DNA of 63,892 nucleotides from DAOUBP01 sp034432655. Lineage in GTDB: Bacteria > Chloroflexota > Anaerolineae > CG2-30-64-16. Each line of letters opens with the position of its first letter. The stretch's first letter is position 1. The DNA lies in assembly GCA_034432655.1 (NCBI GenBank), contig DAOUBP010000090.1:1-63892 (forward strand). Direction: 5' to 3'. The position numbers were made by a program, and so were the translations under genes. Shown piece by piece: positions 48,505 to 57,282 of this stretch. The notes beneath the pieces are model-generated. The model worked only from the letters and a program-made list of their open reading frames with translations. It did not search any database and had not been told where the DNA came from.

Positions 48505-49410
48505 TTATTTCTTTTTGCCCAGCAATTCAGCGATCTTCGCGATCAACTTGTCCGGGTCTACCGGCTTATCTATGAAGACATCCACTGGCAGATAGTCCTG
48601 ATCGGGCCCAAAACGCAAGGGCGTCGTCGAATGGATAGATGTCAGCATCAAGATCGGGATGTCGCGGAAAGCGGCATAGGGCGACTTCGGGTCCGGACTG
48701 CGCAGCGCCAGCGATACGTGGAACCCCTCGGTGGTCGTCTCCATCATTACGTCCAGGATGATCAGGTCGGGCCGCAGTTCCGGTATCATGTTCAGGGCCA
48801 CGCGGCCGCTGGCGGCGTGGGCCACTGCGTAACCGTGGGCCTCCAACGGCATGCGCAACGCCTCTACCATATCCGGGTCGTCGTCAACGATCAGGATCAG
48901 GCCTTTTGGCTGAGAATCGGTCTTTTTCTTGGGCATGTGTGCCTCCTCCTTACGTTCTTGCCCCACTTCACGCAGGATAGCCTGCACTAACTCCGGTATA
49001 GCGGCCGCCACTTCTGGGCTCAGGCTTTCGGCCCAGCCGACGCGGCCCGGTTGCACCCCAAAAAACACGATTTCCGGCAACGGCAAGCCCAACGCCTCGG
49101 CCAACGCCAGGGTATCGCTCACCGCGGTCCGATGGAGCGACAGCCGTTCAGCCGAGCCGGTCAGGACGACTTCCCGGGGCCGAAAGCGGGCAATTGTGCC
49201 AGGCGGCCGGCCCATCTCGGCGGCATCTATCAGGATGGCCAGGGCACGTCCCTCCAGCAGGTGTAACAGGCCGATCCCCGGCGTGCCGCCGTCCAGGGCC
49301 TCTACCGTTTCCGGCAACGTGTACGCCTGCAATGCCTCAACAACCCGGCAGCCGACACCGTCATCCCCTTGCAGCGGGTTGCCGAGGCCCAAGATCAACG
49401 TCGAACGCAT
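48505..49410 (-). CDS. Hydrogenase maturation protease fused to a receiver domain
   Basis: One open frame of 301 residues. Residues 1-150 are a complete HycI/HybD-type protease (LILGLGNPLQGDDGVGCRVVEAL, EALDGGTPGIGLLHLL, IDAAEMGRPPG, SLHRTAVSD). Residues 165-301 are a complete receiver (LILIVDDDPDMVEALRMPLE, DLIILDVMMETTTEG, VFIDKPVDPDKL). Between them, Met159 has AAGGAGGAGG six bases upstream, so the receiver may also be made alone from 48936. The protease is last in the hydBGDA operon and likely processes HydA. A lost stop codon between two genes could explain the fusion. I know no described protease-receiver fusion. Confidence 0.8.
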   Translation of the reverse strand: MRSTLILGLGNPLQGDDGVGCRVVEALQAYTLPETVEALDGGTPGIGLLHLLEGRALAILIDAAEMGRPPGTIARFRPREVVLTGSAERLSLHRTAVSDTLALAEALGLPLPEIVFFGVQPGRVGWAESLSPEVAAAIPELVQAILREVGQERKEEAHMPKKKTDSQPKGLILIVDDDPDMVEALRMPLEAHGYAVAHAASGRVALNMIPELRPDLIILDVMMETTTEGFHVSLALRSPDPKSPYAAFRDIPILMLTSIHSTTPLRFGPDQDYLPVDVFIDKPVDPDKLIAKIAELLGKKK

Positions 49411-49427
49411 GGCTGTATTGTCGCGTG

Positions 49428-49545
49428 GTCGGATAGTCGGATAGTTGAATAGTCAGACAGTCGAGTAGTCGAACAGTGGACATAGAAAGGGTCAGATTAT
49501 CTGACTATCCGACCATCAGACTGCCGGACTATCCGACTGTCAGAC
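49428..49545. repeat. GGATAGTC/GACTATCC inverted repeat tract
   Basis: Many short units (TCGGATAGTCGG, TAGTCAGACAGTCG) on one side and their complements (GACTATCCGAC, CCGACTGTCAGAC) on the other. The tract can form a long imperfect stem in the transcript between hydA and the protease gene. It ends at the last codons of hydA. Confidence 0.8.
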
Positions 49546-50829
49546 AAACCTCACATCCAGGAAATGCACTGAGCACGAGATACACGGGTCGTAGGCGCGC
49601 ACCAGCATCTCCAACATCAGCCGGATCTCTTCTGGCGGCCGGTCCAGGATTTGGGGCACCAGCGCGCGCATATCGGCCTCGATGTTGGCCAGGTTCTGGC
49701 CAGTCGGGATGATGCAGTTGGCGCCTTGCACCAGGCCGTCGTCGCCGATCTGATAGTTATGGAACAGGACGCCGCGCGGCACCTCGCACGCGCCGACGCC
49801 GTCGCCGCCCTTGCCGGGGAACGCCGGCAGCGGCTCCGGATGGATGCCCCGCACCAACAGCTCGTCAATGATCCGGATGGCGTCTTCTACGCTGTGTACC
49901 ATCTCTACGACCTGGGCCGCAGTGTTGAGGAAGGGGTTGGTGCAGATCGGTTTCAGCCCTAACTCCTGGGCAGCGGCCTGCGCGCGCGGATGCAGCTTGT
50001 CGTAATTGACGTTGAAGCGCGCCAGCGCGCCCACCATGTATGATTCTCGCTTGTGAGCAGCGTGCTTGGCCGTGGAATGCGGCACCAGGCGTTCGTTGGT
50101 CACTTTGCGGTAATCTTTCACAGGGTACCGGCCGCCGTCGGTGGTGGTGATGGTGCCGTCAATGAACGCGTACTCGTCCTCTTTGCGCAGCGCCACATAT
50201 TCGGTCTCGCGATTGAACTGCGGCCACGACAGTGACTTGGCCAGCTTGACGGTTTCGTCCATGTCGGCGCGGGCCTCCACCAGGCGTTGGCGCAACGCTT
50301 TCAGCTCAGCCAGGGTGGGCAGGTGCGTGAACCCCCCCACCGCCATGGCAATGGGATGCGTGTGGCGGCCACCGATGGCGGCACACAGGTCGCCGGCGAG
50401 CTTCTTGATGCGCAGGGCACGCAGCACTACATCGGGCGCAGTTTTCACCAGCGGGATCACCGAGCCAACCCCCAGCAGGTCCGGCGCAACTAGCATGTAG
50501 ACGTGCAGCACGTGGCTGTCAATGATCTCGCCGTGAAAGTTCAGCTTGCGCAACAGGACGGTCTGTTCCGATGGCTCGATGCCCAGGGCGTTTTCGGTGG
50601 CGCGCAGACTGGCTGTCGCGTGGCCCACCGCGCAGATGCCGCAGATGCGGCTCGTGATGTGGCTGGATTGGGTGTAAGGCCGGCCGCGCAGCATCGCCTC
50701 GAAAAAGCGGGGGGTCTCGACGATTTCCAGCCGGCATTCCTCCAGCACGCCGTTGCGCGCATTAACCACAATGTTCCCGTGGCCCTCGACGCGGGTAACA
50801 TGATGAACTTCGATGTTGACATTCCCCAT
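49540..50829 (-). CDS. hydA: Group 3b [NiFe]-hydrogenase large subunit (HydA)
   Basis: A 429-residue catalytic subunit of NADP-linked soluble hydrogenase (sulfhydrogenase type). The N-terminal metal motif is SRICGICAVGH and the C-terminal one DPCISCSVH, all Cys present. Only seven residues (FLDVRFV) follow the final His, and they overlap a repeat, so the cleavable tail may be short or absent. It is in the order hydB-hydG-hydD-hydA known from Pyrococcus. The enzyme would exchange electrons between H2 and NADP(H). Confidence 0.93.
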   Translation of the reverse strand: MGNVNIEVHHVTRVEGHGNIVVNARNGVLEECRLEIVETPRFFEAMLRGRPYTQSSHITSRICGICAVGHATASLRATENALGIEPSEQTVLLRKLNFHGEIIDSHVLHVYMLVAPDLLGVGSVIPLVKTAPDVVLRALRIKKLAGDLCAAIGGRHTHPIAMAVGGFTHLPTLAELKALRQRLVEARADMDETVKLAKSLSWPQFNRETEYVALRKEDEYAFIDGTITTTDGGRYPVKDYRKVTNERLVPHSTAKHAAHKRESYMVGALARFNVNYDKLHPRAQAAAQELGLKPICTNPFLNTAAQVVEMVHSVEDAIRIIDELLVRGIHPEPLPAFPGKGGDGVGACEVPRGVLFHNYQIGDDGLVQGANCIIPTGQNLANIEADMRALVPQILDRPPEEIRLMLEMLVRAYDPCISCSVHFLDVRFV

Positions 50830-50887
50830 AGATCAACCTCTCTTTGGACTGGATGCTGGTAACTGCTCGCTGTTACCACGGTGATGC

Positions 50888-51060
50888 CCCCCACCCCAAC
50901 CCGCCCCCCCACCGTGCGGGAGCGGGGGGTGGGGGCCAGATGCACCCATGCAAATGCACGGGGAAAGGTGAACCCTTACGGATGCTGGCTGCTGGAAGCT
51001 GGCTGCTGGATACCAGCTTCTAGCTTCCAGCATCCGGCTTCCAGCCCCCAGCTTCCATCT
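50888..51060. repeat. Repeat cluster between hydD and hydA
   Basis: Two elements. Bases 50888-50935 hold a C-rich/G-rich inverted repeat (CCCCACC ... GGGGGTGGGGG). Bases 50980-51060 hold GCTGGAAGCTGGCTGCTGG and its complement TTCCAGCATCCGGCTTCCAGC. The second supplies the last 15 or so codons of hydD and is related to the repeat at 34733. No gene is in the 190 bases between hydD and hydA. Confidence 0.75.
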
Positions 51061-51784
51061 GCTGATAGGTGCCGAACATCGTCCAGCGAGCCAACATCGC
51101 CTCGACGGTCAGGCCGTTTTCGAGCAAGACATCGCTCATCGCGTTGCGATTGGGGTCCGGGATCAGGCCCCGGCAGCCCTCGCAGCCATCGCCGTAGGTG
51201 GGACAGATGGCGCCACAGCCGGCGCGGGTGACAGGCCCCAGGCAATAGCCGCCTTTGTGGAACATGCACACATTTTCCTTGAGTTTGCATTCCACACACA
51301 TCGGGTAGTCGGGGATGGGCGGTTTCTTGCCCAGCAACAACGCCTTGACCACCTCCAGGAATTCGTTGCGGTCAATGGGACAGCCCGGGATCACCGCATC
51401 CACCGGCACCACGGCGCTGATTGGACGCGCCGGGTAGGTCTCATACCAGTTAGCCTTGTCGCCATAGACATAACGGCGAACGTCGTTCAACGGCTGTGCG
51501 TTGCGGATGGCGTTGATCCCGCCCAAATGTGCACAGGCGCCCAGCGCGACCAGGATGGCGGCTCGCTCGCGAATTTGTTTCAAGCGCGGTTCGTCGCTGG
51601 CGCGGCTGATGGAGCCCTCTACGAATGCAACGGCGTAGTCTTCGCCCTTTTCCGACATGGCCTCACGGAACTGCACGATCTCCACCACGTCCAGCAGCTC
51701 CGGGTGGGTCTGAAGGCTGTCCACCACTGTCAGCTGGCAACCTTCGCAGCTGGTGAAGTCGAAGAAAGCAACCTTGGGTTTCAT
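51020..51784 (-). CDS. hydD: Group 3b [NiFe]-hydrogenase small subunit (HydD)
   Basis: A 254-residue subunit. The proximal cluster motif is DFTSCEGCQLTVVD, then GACAHLGGI and PGCPIDRNEF. Additional cluster Cys are in CVECKLKENVC, CLGPVTRAGCGAICPTYGDGCEGC. No signal peptide is present. The C-terminal QQMEAGGWKPDAGS is read from a repeat and is not part of the family. TGATG overlap couples it to hydG. Confidence 0.93.
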   Translation of the reverse strand: MKPKVAFFDFTSCEGCQLTVVDSLQTHPELLDVVEIVQFREAMSEKGEDYAVAFVEGSISRASDEPRLKQIRERAAILVALGACAHLGGINAIRNAQPLNDVRRYVYGDKANWYETYPARPISAVVPVDAVIPGCPIDRNEFLEVVKALLLGKKPPIPDYPMCVECKLKENVCMFHKGGYCLGPVTRAGCGAICPTYGDGCEGCRGLIPDPNRNAMSDVLLENGLTVEAMLARWTMFGTYQQMEAGGWKPDAGS

Positions 51785-52620
51785 CAGATCGCCTCCTCAA
51801 CGCCTTTGATCTGGGCGTAAGTGAAGGCCGGGCCCTGCTGGCAGCAATACAGATGGTTGATCTGGCAGTGGCCGCATTTGCCGACGCCGCACTTCATCCG
51901 CCGTTCCAGGGACATCCAGATTTGCGTTTCAGGGATGCCCTTGCCCAGCAGCTCCATGAGCACGAAGCGATACATGATCGGCGGGCCAATGGTGACCGCC
52001 ACGGTATTACGCGGGTTCACGTGGATCTTCTTGAACAGGGTGGTGATCACCCCCACGTTGCCCGTCCAGGTCGGATCGGGCCGGTCAACGGTGACGTGAA
52101 ATTCCACATCTGGCCGTTTGCTCCACGCTTCCAGCTCGTCCTTGAACAACAGCTCCGACGGGTTCTTCGCGCCGTAGAGGATGATGACGCGGCCGAAGGA
52201 GCCTCGTTCGTCCAGCACCTGGTTGATCAGGCTGCGCGCCGGCGCCAGGCCCAGGCCGCCGGGCGCAAACAGGATATCTTTGCCGCGCATTTTGTCTATC
52301 TGAAAGCCGTGGCCGAACGGGCCCCGCACGCCGATGGTGGCGCCGACGTCCAATTTGTGTAAGGCCGAGGTCACGTCGCCCACTTTGCGCACGCAGAGCT
52401 CAAAAGTGCCGTTGCTGCGGCTGGGGGATGAGCTGATGGAGATGGGCGCCTCGCCAACCCCCAGGACGCTGACCTCGACGAATTGGCCCGGCTCGTGTCC
52501 CAGGCTTTGGCCCCAGGGCAACTCGATGGTAAACAGCTTCTCCAGCGCGGTGAGTTGTTGCACTTTGGCGATTCGTGCCGGGCTGGGCACGTAGATTGAA
52601 CCGACTGTCGGTATTGCCAT
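51784..52620 (-). CDS. hydG: FAD/NAD(P)-binding hydrogenase subunit (HydG)
   Basis: A 278-residue ferredoxin-NADP reductase-like protein. FAD-binding motif RSNGTFELCVRKVGDVTSAL with IGVRGPFGHGF; NAD(P) side GGLGLAPARSLINQVLDE and YGAKNPSELLFKDEL; C-terminal [2Fe-2S] motif MKCGVGKCGHCQINHLYCCQQGP. It connects hydB to NADP(H). It starts at 52620, nine bases after the hydB frame. Confidence 0.93.
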   Translation of the reverse strand: MAIPTVGSIYVPSPARIAKVQQLTALEKLFTIELPWGQSLGHEPGQFVEVSVLGVGEAPISISSSPSRSNGTFELCVRKVGDVTSALHKLDVGATIGVRGPFGHGFQIDKMRGKDILFAPGGLGLAPARSLINQVLDERGSFGRVIILYGAKNPSELLFKDELEAWSKRPDVEFHVTVDRPDPTWTGNVGVITTLFKKIHVNPRNTVAVTIGPPIMYRFVLMELLGKGIPETQIWMSLERRMKCGVGKCGHCQINHLYCCQQGPAFTYAQIKGVEEAI

Positions 52621-52629
52621 AACAGCCTC

Positions 52630-54870
52630 CTAGCTTGCGTGCGCCTGGTATAGCGCGTTCCAGACGTCCACCGGGGTAATGTCCACCAGACAGGCGCGGG
52701 CGCACCGGCCACAGCCGACGCAGCCCAGCTCGCCGTGCATGTCCGGGATGTACTTGCCTTTGCGGAAGAAGCGGTGCCGCTGGCGTTGAGAGCGTTTGTG
52801 CCGGAAGTTCTCGCCGGTGGCGACCCGCGCGAATTCATCCAGCTGACAGCTATCCCATTTCCGGATGCGCTCGCCGCTCTTGCCGTCCAGGGTCACCTGG
52901 TCCACCACGTTGAAGCAATAACAAGTGGGGCACACCAGGTTGCACGCGGCACATGACAGACATCGCTTGCCCAACTCCTCCCAGATGGGGTCCTTATAGC
53001 TCAGCGCCATCAGGTTGGGCAATTCACTGCCGTCAAAGTCCAGCCGATAGGGAAAGCGGGGCCACTTTTCTGAAAGCACTTGATTCAGTAGTTCGATATC
53101 TGTCTCTTCAGCCATGCGCGCCGCTGCATGCGTGGCCAAAAGTGTCTCGCCGGCAGCCGTGCCCACCTCTATCGCGTAGCTCTGTCCCAGGTCAATCAGA
53201 TGTAGATCGTACCCTTTGTCGGCCGTGAGTGTGCCCATGCTTTTGCAGAAGCTGTGCTCGTCGCACGGCGTCAGACACTCGATGCCGACGATGAGGGTGG
53301 ACGCGCGGCGTTTGAGGTAATGCTCATCGCGCTGGCCGGTGGCGAAGACCGCATCCAGCAGGGCCATGGCGTGAATATCGCAGGTGTGCACGCCGAACAG
53401 GACGCGCGGCTGGTTGTCGAACTGTGGCGTAGCGGTCAGGCTTTCGGTCTGGAAAGTGAACAAGACCTCCTCTTGTGGCAGGAGGTATTTTTTGGGTGGC
53501 AGGACAGTGGTGTCGTAATCCAGGCGCAGCTGATGGGCATCGGTGATCGGGCCAAACGCGAATTGGGTTTTGCCGTTCGGCAGCACCTCTTTGACTTGGG
53601 GTCCCACCACCTGGTATTGGCGCATGACGCTGCCGACGAACGCCGGCAACGCGCTCTTTTCGATGATCCTCAGGCTCATCCGGCCTCCTTTCTTGCTTTC
53701 TATCTTTACTGGCTCTGGCTGCGTCTCGACTGCGGCAGCTATCGGTATGGTGAATGTAAAAGTCGTCCCGCGGCCGAGCTCCGATTCGACCCAGATTTGC
53801 CCGCCGGCATTCTCCACGGCCTGCTTGACGATCACCAGGCCTAGCCCTGTCCCGCGCAAGGCCAGGGCCTTGGCGTTGTCGGCCCGAAAGAATTCTGTGA
53901 AAAGGCGGTCGCGCGCTTCGGGCGGGATGCCGATGCCGGTGTCGCTGACACGGCCGACGATCTTGCCGTTGTCTGTGCGCAGGCTGACCGCAACGGAGCC
54001 GCCGGGCGGTGTGTATTTGACCGCGTTGCTGATCAAGTTGGTCCACAAGCTCTTAAATTCGCCGGGAATGCCGCGCACCGGCGGGATTTCCCCTTCGATG
54101 TGGGCGCGCAGCAAAACCCCTTTTTCTGCGGCCTGGGCCTGGAATGGCTCTATTGTTTGCTGTAGCAATTCGTCCAGTCTGACATCGGTGATCTGTTCGC
54201 GCTGTCGGGCGTCGCGCAGTTTACTCAAGGTCAACAGGTCGGCGATCAACGCCATTTGCTCCTGGGCGCGGGCGGATGCTTTCTCCAGCAGTTCACGCTG
54301 TTTCTCCGGCTCCACATAGCCGTCCAGGATGAGTTGCAAGTAGCCCTGGATGGCTGCGATGGGCGCCTGCAGCTCGTGGGTGATCAGGCGGATGAAAGTT
54401 GTTTTGACCCTTTCTACCTCCTCCAGCTTGCGCTTCTCATAGGCCAGCTGTTGGGCCTCGGCCTCCAGTGCCTTCACTCGTTGCTCCTCTAGCAGCAGGC
54501 GCCGGTGTTCCAGGCCGTGGGTCACCGCCAGCAACAGATCGTCCACCGTGAACGGCTTCGTGAGAAAGTCATAGGCCCCGCGCTTGATGGCGCTGACTGC
54601 CAGCTGCACGGTGCCATAACCGGTGATGATGATGCACACCGCCTGCGGGTCGTGCTCGCGGATCAGGCTCAGCAGCTCGATGCCTCCCACCCCCGGCATC
54701 ATGATGTCCAGCAGGATCACGTCGTAGCCGTCAGCTTTGATCTTCTCAAGGCCCTCGATGCCATCGCAGGCCACCTCCACGGTGAATCCCTGGGGGGTAA
54801 GCGCGCGCTTGCAGCCCTCGCGAATGCCAGGCTCATCATCAATGACCAGGATTCGGCCGCGTGTTGTCAT
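52630..54870 (-). CDS. hydB: Receiver-histidine kinase fused to hydrogenase subunit HydB
   Basis: One open frame of 746 residues. Residues 1-120 are a receiver (LVIDDEPGIREGCKRAL, DVILLDIMMPG, DFLTKPFTVDDL). Residues 125-155 form a coiled coil. Residues 156-380 are a kinase (FIRLITHELQAPIAAIQ, NLISNAVKYTPPGG, VSDTGIGIPPEA, GTGLGLVIVKQAVE). From Met398 to 746 it is a full HydB iron-sulfur protein (CLSCAACNLVCPTCYC; CVGCGRCARACLVD). Met398 at 53679 has AAAGGAGG four bases upstream, so HydB of 349 residues may be made alone. Either a real kinase-enzyme fusion or a lost stop codon between two genes. HydB otherwise has normal length. Confidence 0.85.
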   Translation of the reverse strand: MTTRGRILVIDDEPGIREGCKRALTPQGFTVEVACDGIEGLEKIKADGYDVILLDIMMPGVGGIELLSLIREHDPQAVCIIITGYGTVQLAVSAIKRGAYDFLTKPFTVDDLLLAVTHGLEHRRLLLEEQRVKALEAEAQQLAYEKRKLEEVERVKTTFIRLITHELQAPIAAIQGYLQLILDGYVEPEKQRELLEKASARAQEQMALIADLLTLSKLRDARQREQITDVRLDELLQQTIEPFQAQAAEKGVLLRAHIEGEIPPVRGIPGEFKSLWTNLISNAVKYTPPGGSVAVSLRTDNGKIVGRVSDTGIGIPPEARDRLFTEFFRADNAKALALRGTGLGLVIVKQAVENAGGQIWVESELGRGTTFTFTIPIAAAVETQPEPVKIESKKGGRMSLRIIEKSALPAFVGSVMRQYQVVGPQVKEVLPNGKTQFAFGPITDAHQLRLDYDTTVLPPKKYLLPQEEVLFTFQTESLTATPQFDNQPRVLFGVHTCDIHAMALLDAVFATGQRDEHYLKRRASTLIVGIECLTPCDEHSFCKSMGTLTADKGYDLHLIDLGQSYAIEVGTAAGETLLATHAAARMAEETDIELLNQVLSEKWPRFPYRLDFDGSELPNLMALSYKDPIWEELGKRCLSCAACNLVCPTCYCFNVVDQVTLDGKSGERIRKWDSCQLDEFARVATGENFRHKRSQRQRHRFFRKGKYIPDMHGELGCVGCGRCARACLVDITPVDVWNALYQAHAS

Positions 54871-54874
54871 GGGT

Positions 54875-55291
54875 TTATACTGCCGTCTTTTCGCGTGGGC
54901 CCAGGATCTTTTCGATCTCTCGCAAGAGCTTGTCAGGCCGCACCGGCTTTTCCAGGAAGGCTTTCACCGGCATCCAGGTCTCATCCGGGGCGACATCGTA
55001 ACTGATCCCTAACACGGTTTTGATCCCGGAAAGGATGATGACGGGGATGTCTTTCAGTTCGGGATCGGCGCGCACCGCTCGCGCCGTCTCGAAGCCATCG
55101 GGCCCGGGCGGCCCGGCGAACATAACGTCGAGCAGCATCAGGTCCGGCTTAGTCTGCCGGGCCAGTTCCAGGCCTTCTTCGGCCCGGTAGGCATGCAGGG
55201 TCTCGTACCCTACACCCTGTAAAAGCGTTTCCATGGCGTCCACCACCTGGACGTCATCGTCTACAACAAGGATACGTTGCTTGCGGGTCAT
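54875..55291 (-). CDS. Receiver-only response regulator
   Basis: A 138-residue CheY-like domain (ILVVDDDVQVVDAMETLL, LMLLDVMFAGPPGPDGF, VKAFLEKPVRPDKLL). It is a close paralog of the receiver at 40101, including the insertion with APDETWMPV. It ends five bases before the start of the receiver-kinase-HydB gene. Confidence 0.9.
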   Translation of the reverse strand: MTRKQRILVVDDDVQVVDAMETLLQGVGYETLHAYRAEEGLELARQTKPDLMLLDVMFAGPPGPDGFETARAVRADPELKDIPVIILSGIKTVLGISYDVAPDETWMPVKAFLEKPVRPDKLLREIEKILGPREKTAV

Positions 55292-55341
55292 TATCTGGCC
55301 TCCTTTAGCCGTAAAGCGTTACACGCATCTTTGCGCAGTAA

Positions 55342-57282
55342 TCAAGATAATGCCTGTGCACCATGGATGCCGTTCGGGATGGTGAAGCTGAACTTCACCC
55401 ATTCCCCCGATTTGGAGTCGGCCCAGATCTTGCCGCCGTGTTTTTCGATGATTTCTTTGCAGATGAAAAGGCCCAGTCCGGTACCCTTCTTGCCCGTGGC
55501 GCTGGGGGTGTCCAGCCGGCTGAAACGTTTGAATAGCTGCGATTTCTTCTCCGGCGGGATGCCTTCGCCGTCGTTGCGCACGCTTAAGGTCACGAAGTCA
55601 TCGCTCTCTTCGGCCTCGAGCAGGATCGTGCCGCCTTCCCGGCCGTATTTCACCGCGTTGGATAACAGGTCGTCGTATACGATGCGCAAGAGAGTCGCAT
55701 CGGCATTGACCACCAGTTTCTCGGGGATGCGGTTGTCAACCACCATCTCGCGCTCTCGCAGTTGTCGTTCCAGGCTCTCCAGTGCCGGTTCGACCACTGC
55801 TTTGCGCAGCTCCAGGGGACGTTTCACGACATTCAGCTCGCCCTGTTCCAGCCTGGACAGGTCCAGGTAATTGCGGACCATGTCCTGGAAGTAATCCAGG
55901 CTCTTGGCCACCGTCTCCAGGCTTCGTTTCTGTGCCGGATTCAGCTCGCCCAGGTAACCGTCTTTGACTGTATAGAGCCCCATGATGGCCGAGGTAAGCG
56001 GGTTCTTCAGCTCATGAGTGATGAAGCCCAGCATCTCGATGTAGTTCCGGTTGGTGGTCTGCAACTGCTCGCTCAACGCTTCCAGCTCTTGCTGGCGTCG
56101 CTCCAGCTCCTGGCGCTGTTCTTCCAGCCGGCTCGCCATCTTGTTGAAGCAAGATGCCAGGTCGCCTATTTCATCGGAGCGTTTGATGTCGACGCGATAG
56201 CTGAGGTCGCCCGCTGCCAGCTGCTGTGTCGCCTCTACCAGCCTGTGGATCGGCTTGACAATGCTCCTGACCAGCCCAAGCGCGCCTATAAAGGCCAGGA
56301 GCATCCCGACCAGGATAACCGCCAGGTTGAGCGCCACGGTGCGGGCACGCAGGTCCAGGTATTTCTGTTCCAGCTCGCCCACGTAGAGCATGCCGATCAC
56401 TTTGCCGTCGGGGTCGCGAATGGGATCGTATTGGGCCAGATACCAGGTATCCACTACAAACGCCCGGCCGGTCCACGACAGCCCATGGTCGAGCACGCGA
56501 TCGGCTACTTCTTTCGAAACACGCGTGCCCACGGCGCGGCGGCCCTGATTGTCCAGCACGTTGGTGGAGATGCGCAGGTCACCCATGAAGATGGTTGCCG
56601 TGCCCACCGGCTTGCCGTAATAGATCTCGTTCGCGAACACGGCGTTGCGGATGGCATCTACCTTTTCGGTGGCGCCGTTCAGCAGCGAGCCCATTTCGAC
56701 GAAGCCGATCAGGCGATCGTTGTCGTCCAGGACCGGCACGGCCGCGCCGGCGAACAGGCCGCGCGGCTCATTGCCGACCGCCAGGCAGCGCTCGATCAGC
56801 TCGCTGCCCTCGATATCCAGCCGGTCCTGTTCCAGGATGATGTTGCCTGCGGCGCTTTGGTGGAGTGTGGCGGCCTGTTTGATCAAAGGGTCTTGCGCGA
56901 GGCTATCGCCTTTGTTGTAGGGCGCGCGCGTCCGCAGCAGGACCCGTCCCTCCGGCGAGATGACGTTGAGGATGTCCATCTTCTGGCTGCGGCGGATCGC
57001 TTCCAGGGTATCGCGGGTTTGCGTTGTCGTCGCTTCGTCGCCCTTGCCGGTCAGGAAGTTGATCAGAATCGGATCGCGCGCCAGTACTTCCAGCGCCGCC
57101 CGGGTGCGGGCGATCTTGCCATCATGGATCTCCCAGGCGGCGCGCATATAGATCTGGACGCGATTTTCAGCTTCGCGGATGGTGTTGGTGTTGACCAGGC
57201 TGGCGCTCAGCACAGCCATGGCAGCGGCCAGGAGCGCGAAAAGCGCAATTACGGCTAAGGCGAATTTCGTTTGCAGTTTCAT
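55342..57282 (-). CDS. Membrane sensor histidine kinase (Cache-HAMP-HisKA-HATPase)
   Basis: A 646-residue kinase. N-terminal helix FALAVIALFALLAAAMAVLSA; extracytoplasmic Cache-type sensor of about 270 residues (GRRAVGTRVSKEVADRVLDHG, GMLYVGELEQKY); second helix LAVILVGMLLAFIGALGLV; HAMP (VEATQQLAAGDLSYRV); coiled coil; His in MLGFITHELKNPLTSA; ATPase boxes NAVKYGREGG and GKKGTGLGLFICKEII. The ATG overlaps the preceding kinase gene by four bases. It is homologous to that kinase in the sensor, suggesting a duplicated pair. Confidence 0.93.
   Translation of the reverse strand: MKLQTKFALAVIALFALLAAAMAVLSASLVNTNTIREAENRVQIYMRAAWEIHDGKIARTRAALEVLARDPILINFLTGKGDEATTTQTRDTLEAIRRSQKMDILNVISPEGRVLLRTRAPYNKGDSLAQDPLIKQAATLHQSAAGNIILEQDRLDIEGSELIERCLAVGNEPRGLFAGAAVPVLDDNDRLIGFVEMGSLLNGATEKVDAIRNAVFANEIYYGKPVGTATIFMGDLRISTNVLDNQGRRAVGTRVSKEVADRVLDHGLSWTGRAFVVDTWYLAQYDPIRDPDGKVIGMLYVGELEQKYLDLRARTVALNLAVILVGMLLAFIGALGLVRSIVKPIHRLVEATQQLAAGDLSYRVDIKRSDEIGDLASCFNKMASRLEEQRQELERRQQELEALSEQLQTTNRNYIEMLGFITHELKNPLTSAIMGLYTVKDGYLGELNPAQKRSLETVAKSLDYFQDMVRNYLDLSRLEQGELNVVKRPLELRKAVVEPALESLERQLREREMVVDNRIPEKLVVNADATLLRIVYDDLLSNAVKYGREGGTILLEAEESDDFVTLSVRNDGEGIPPEKKSQLFKRFSRLDTPSATGKKGTGLGLFICKEIIEKHGGKIWADSKSGEWVKFSFTIPNGIHGAQALS

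Noticed and set aside
55762..57258. A 498-codon plus-strand frame over the sensor kinase genes
   Set aside because: It is antisense to a well-defined kinase and has no recognisable domain.
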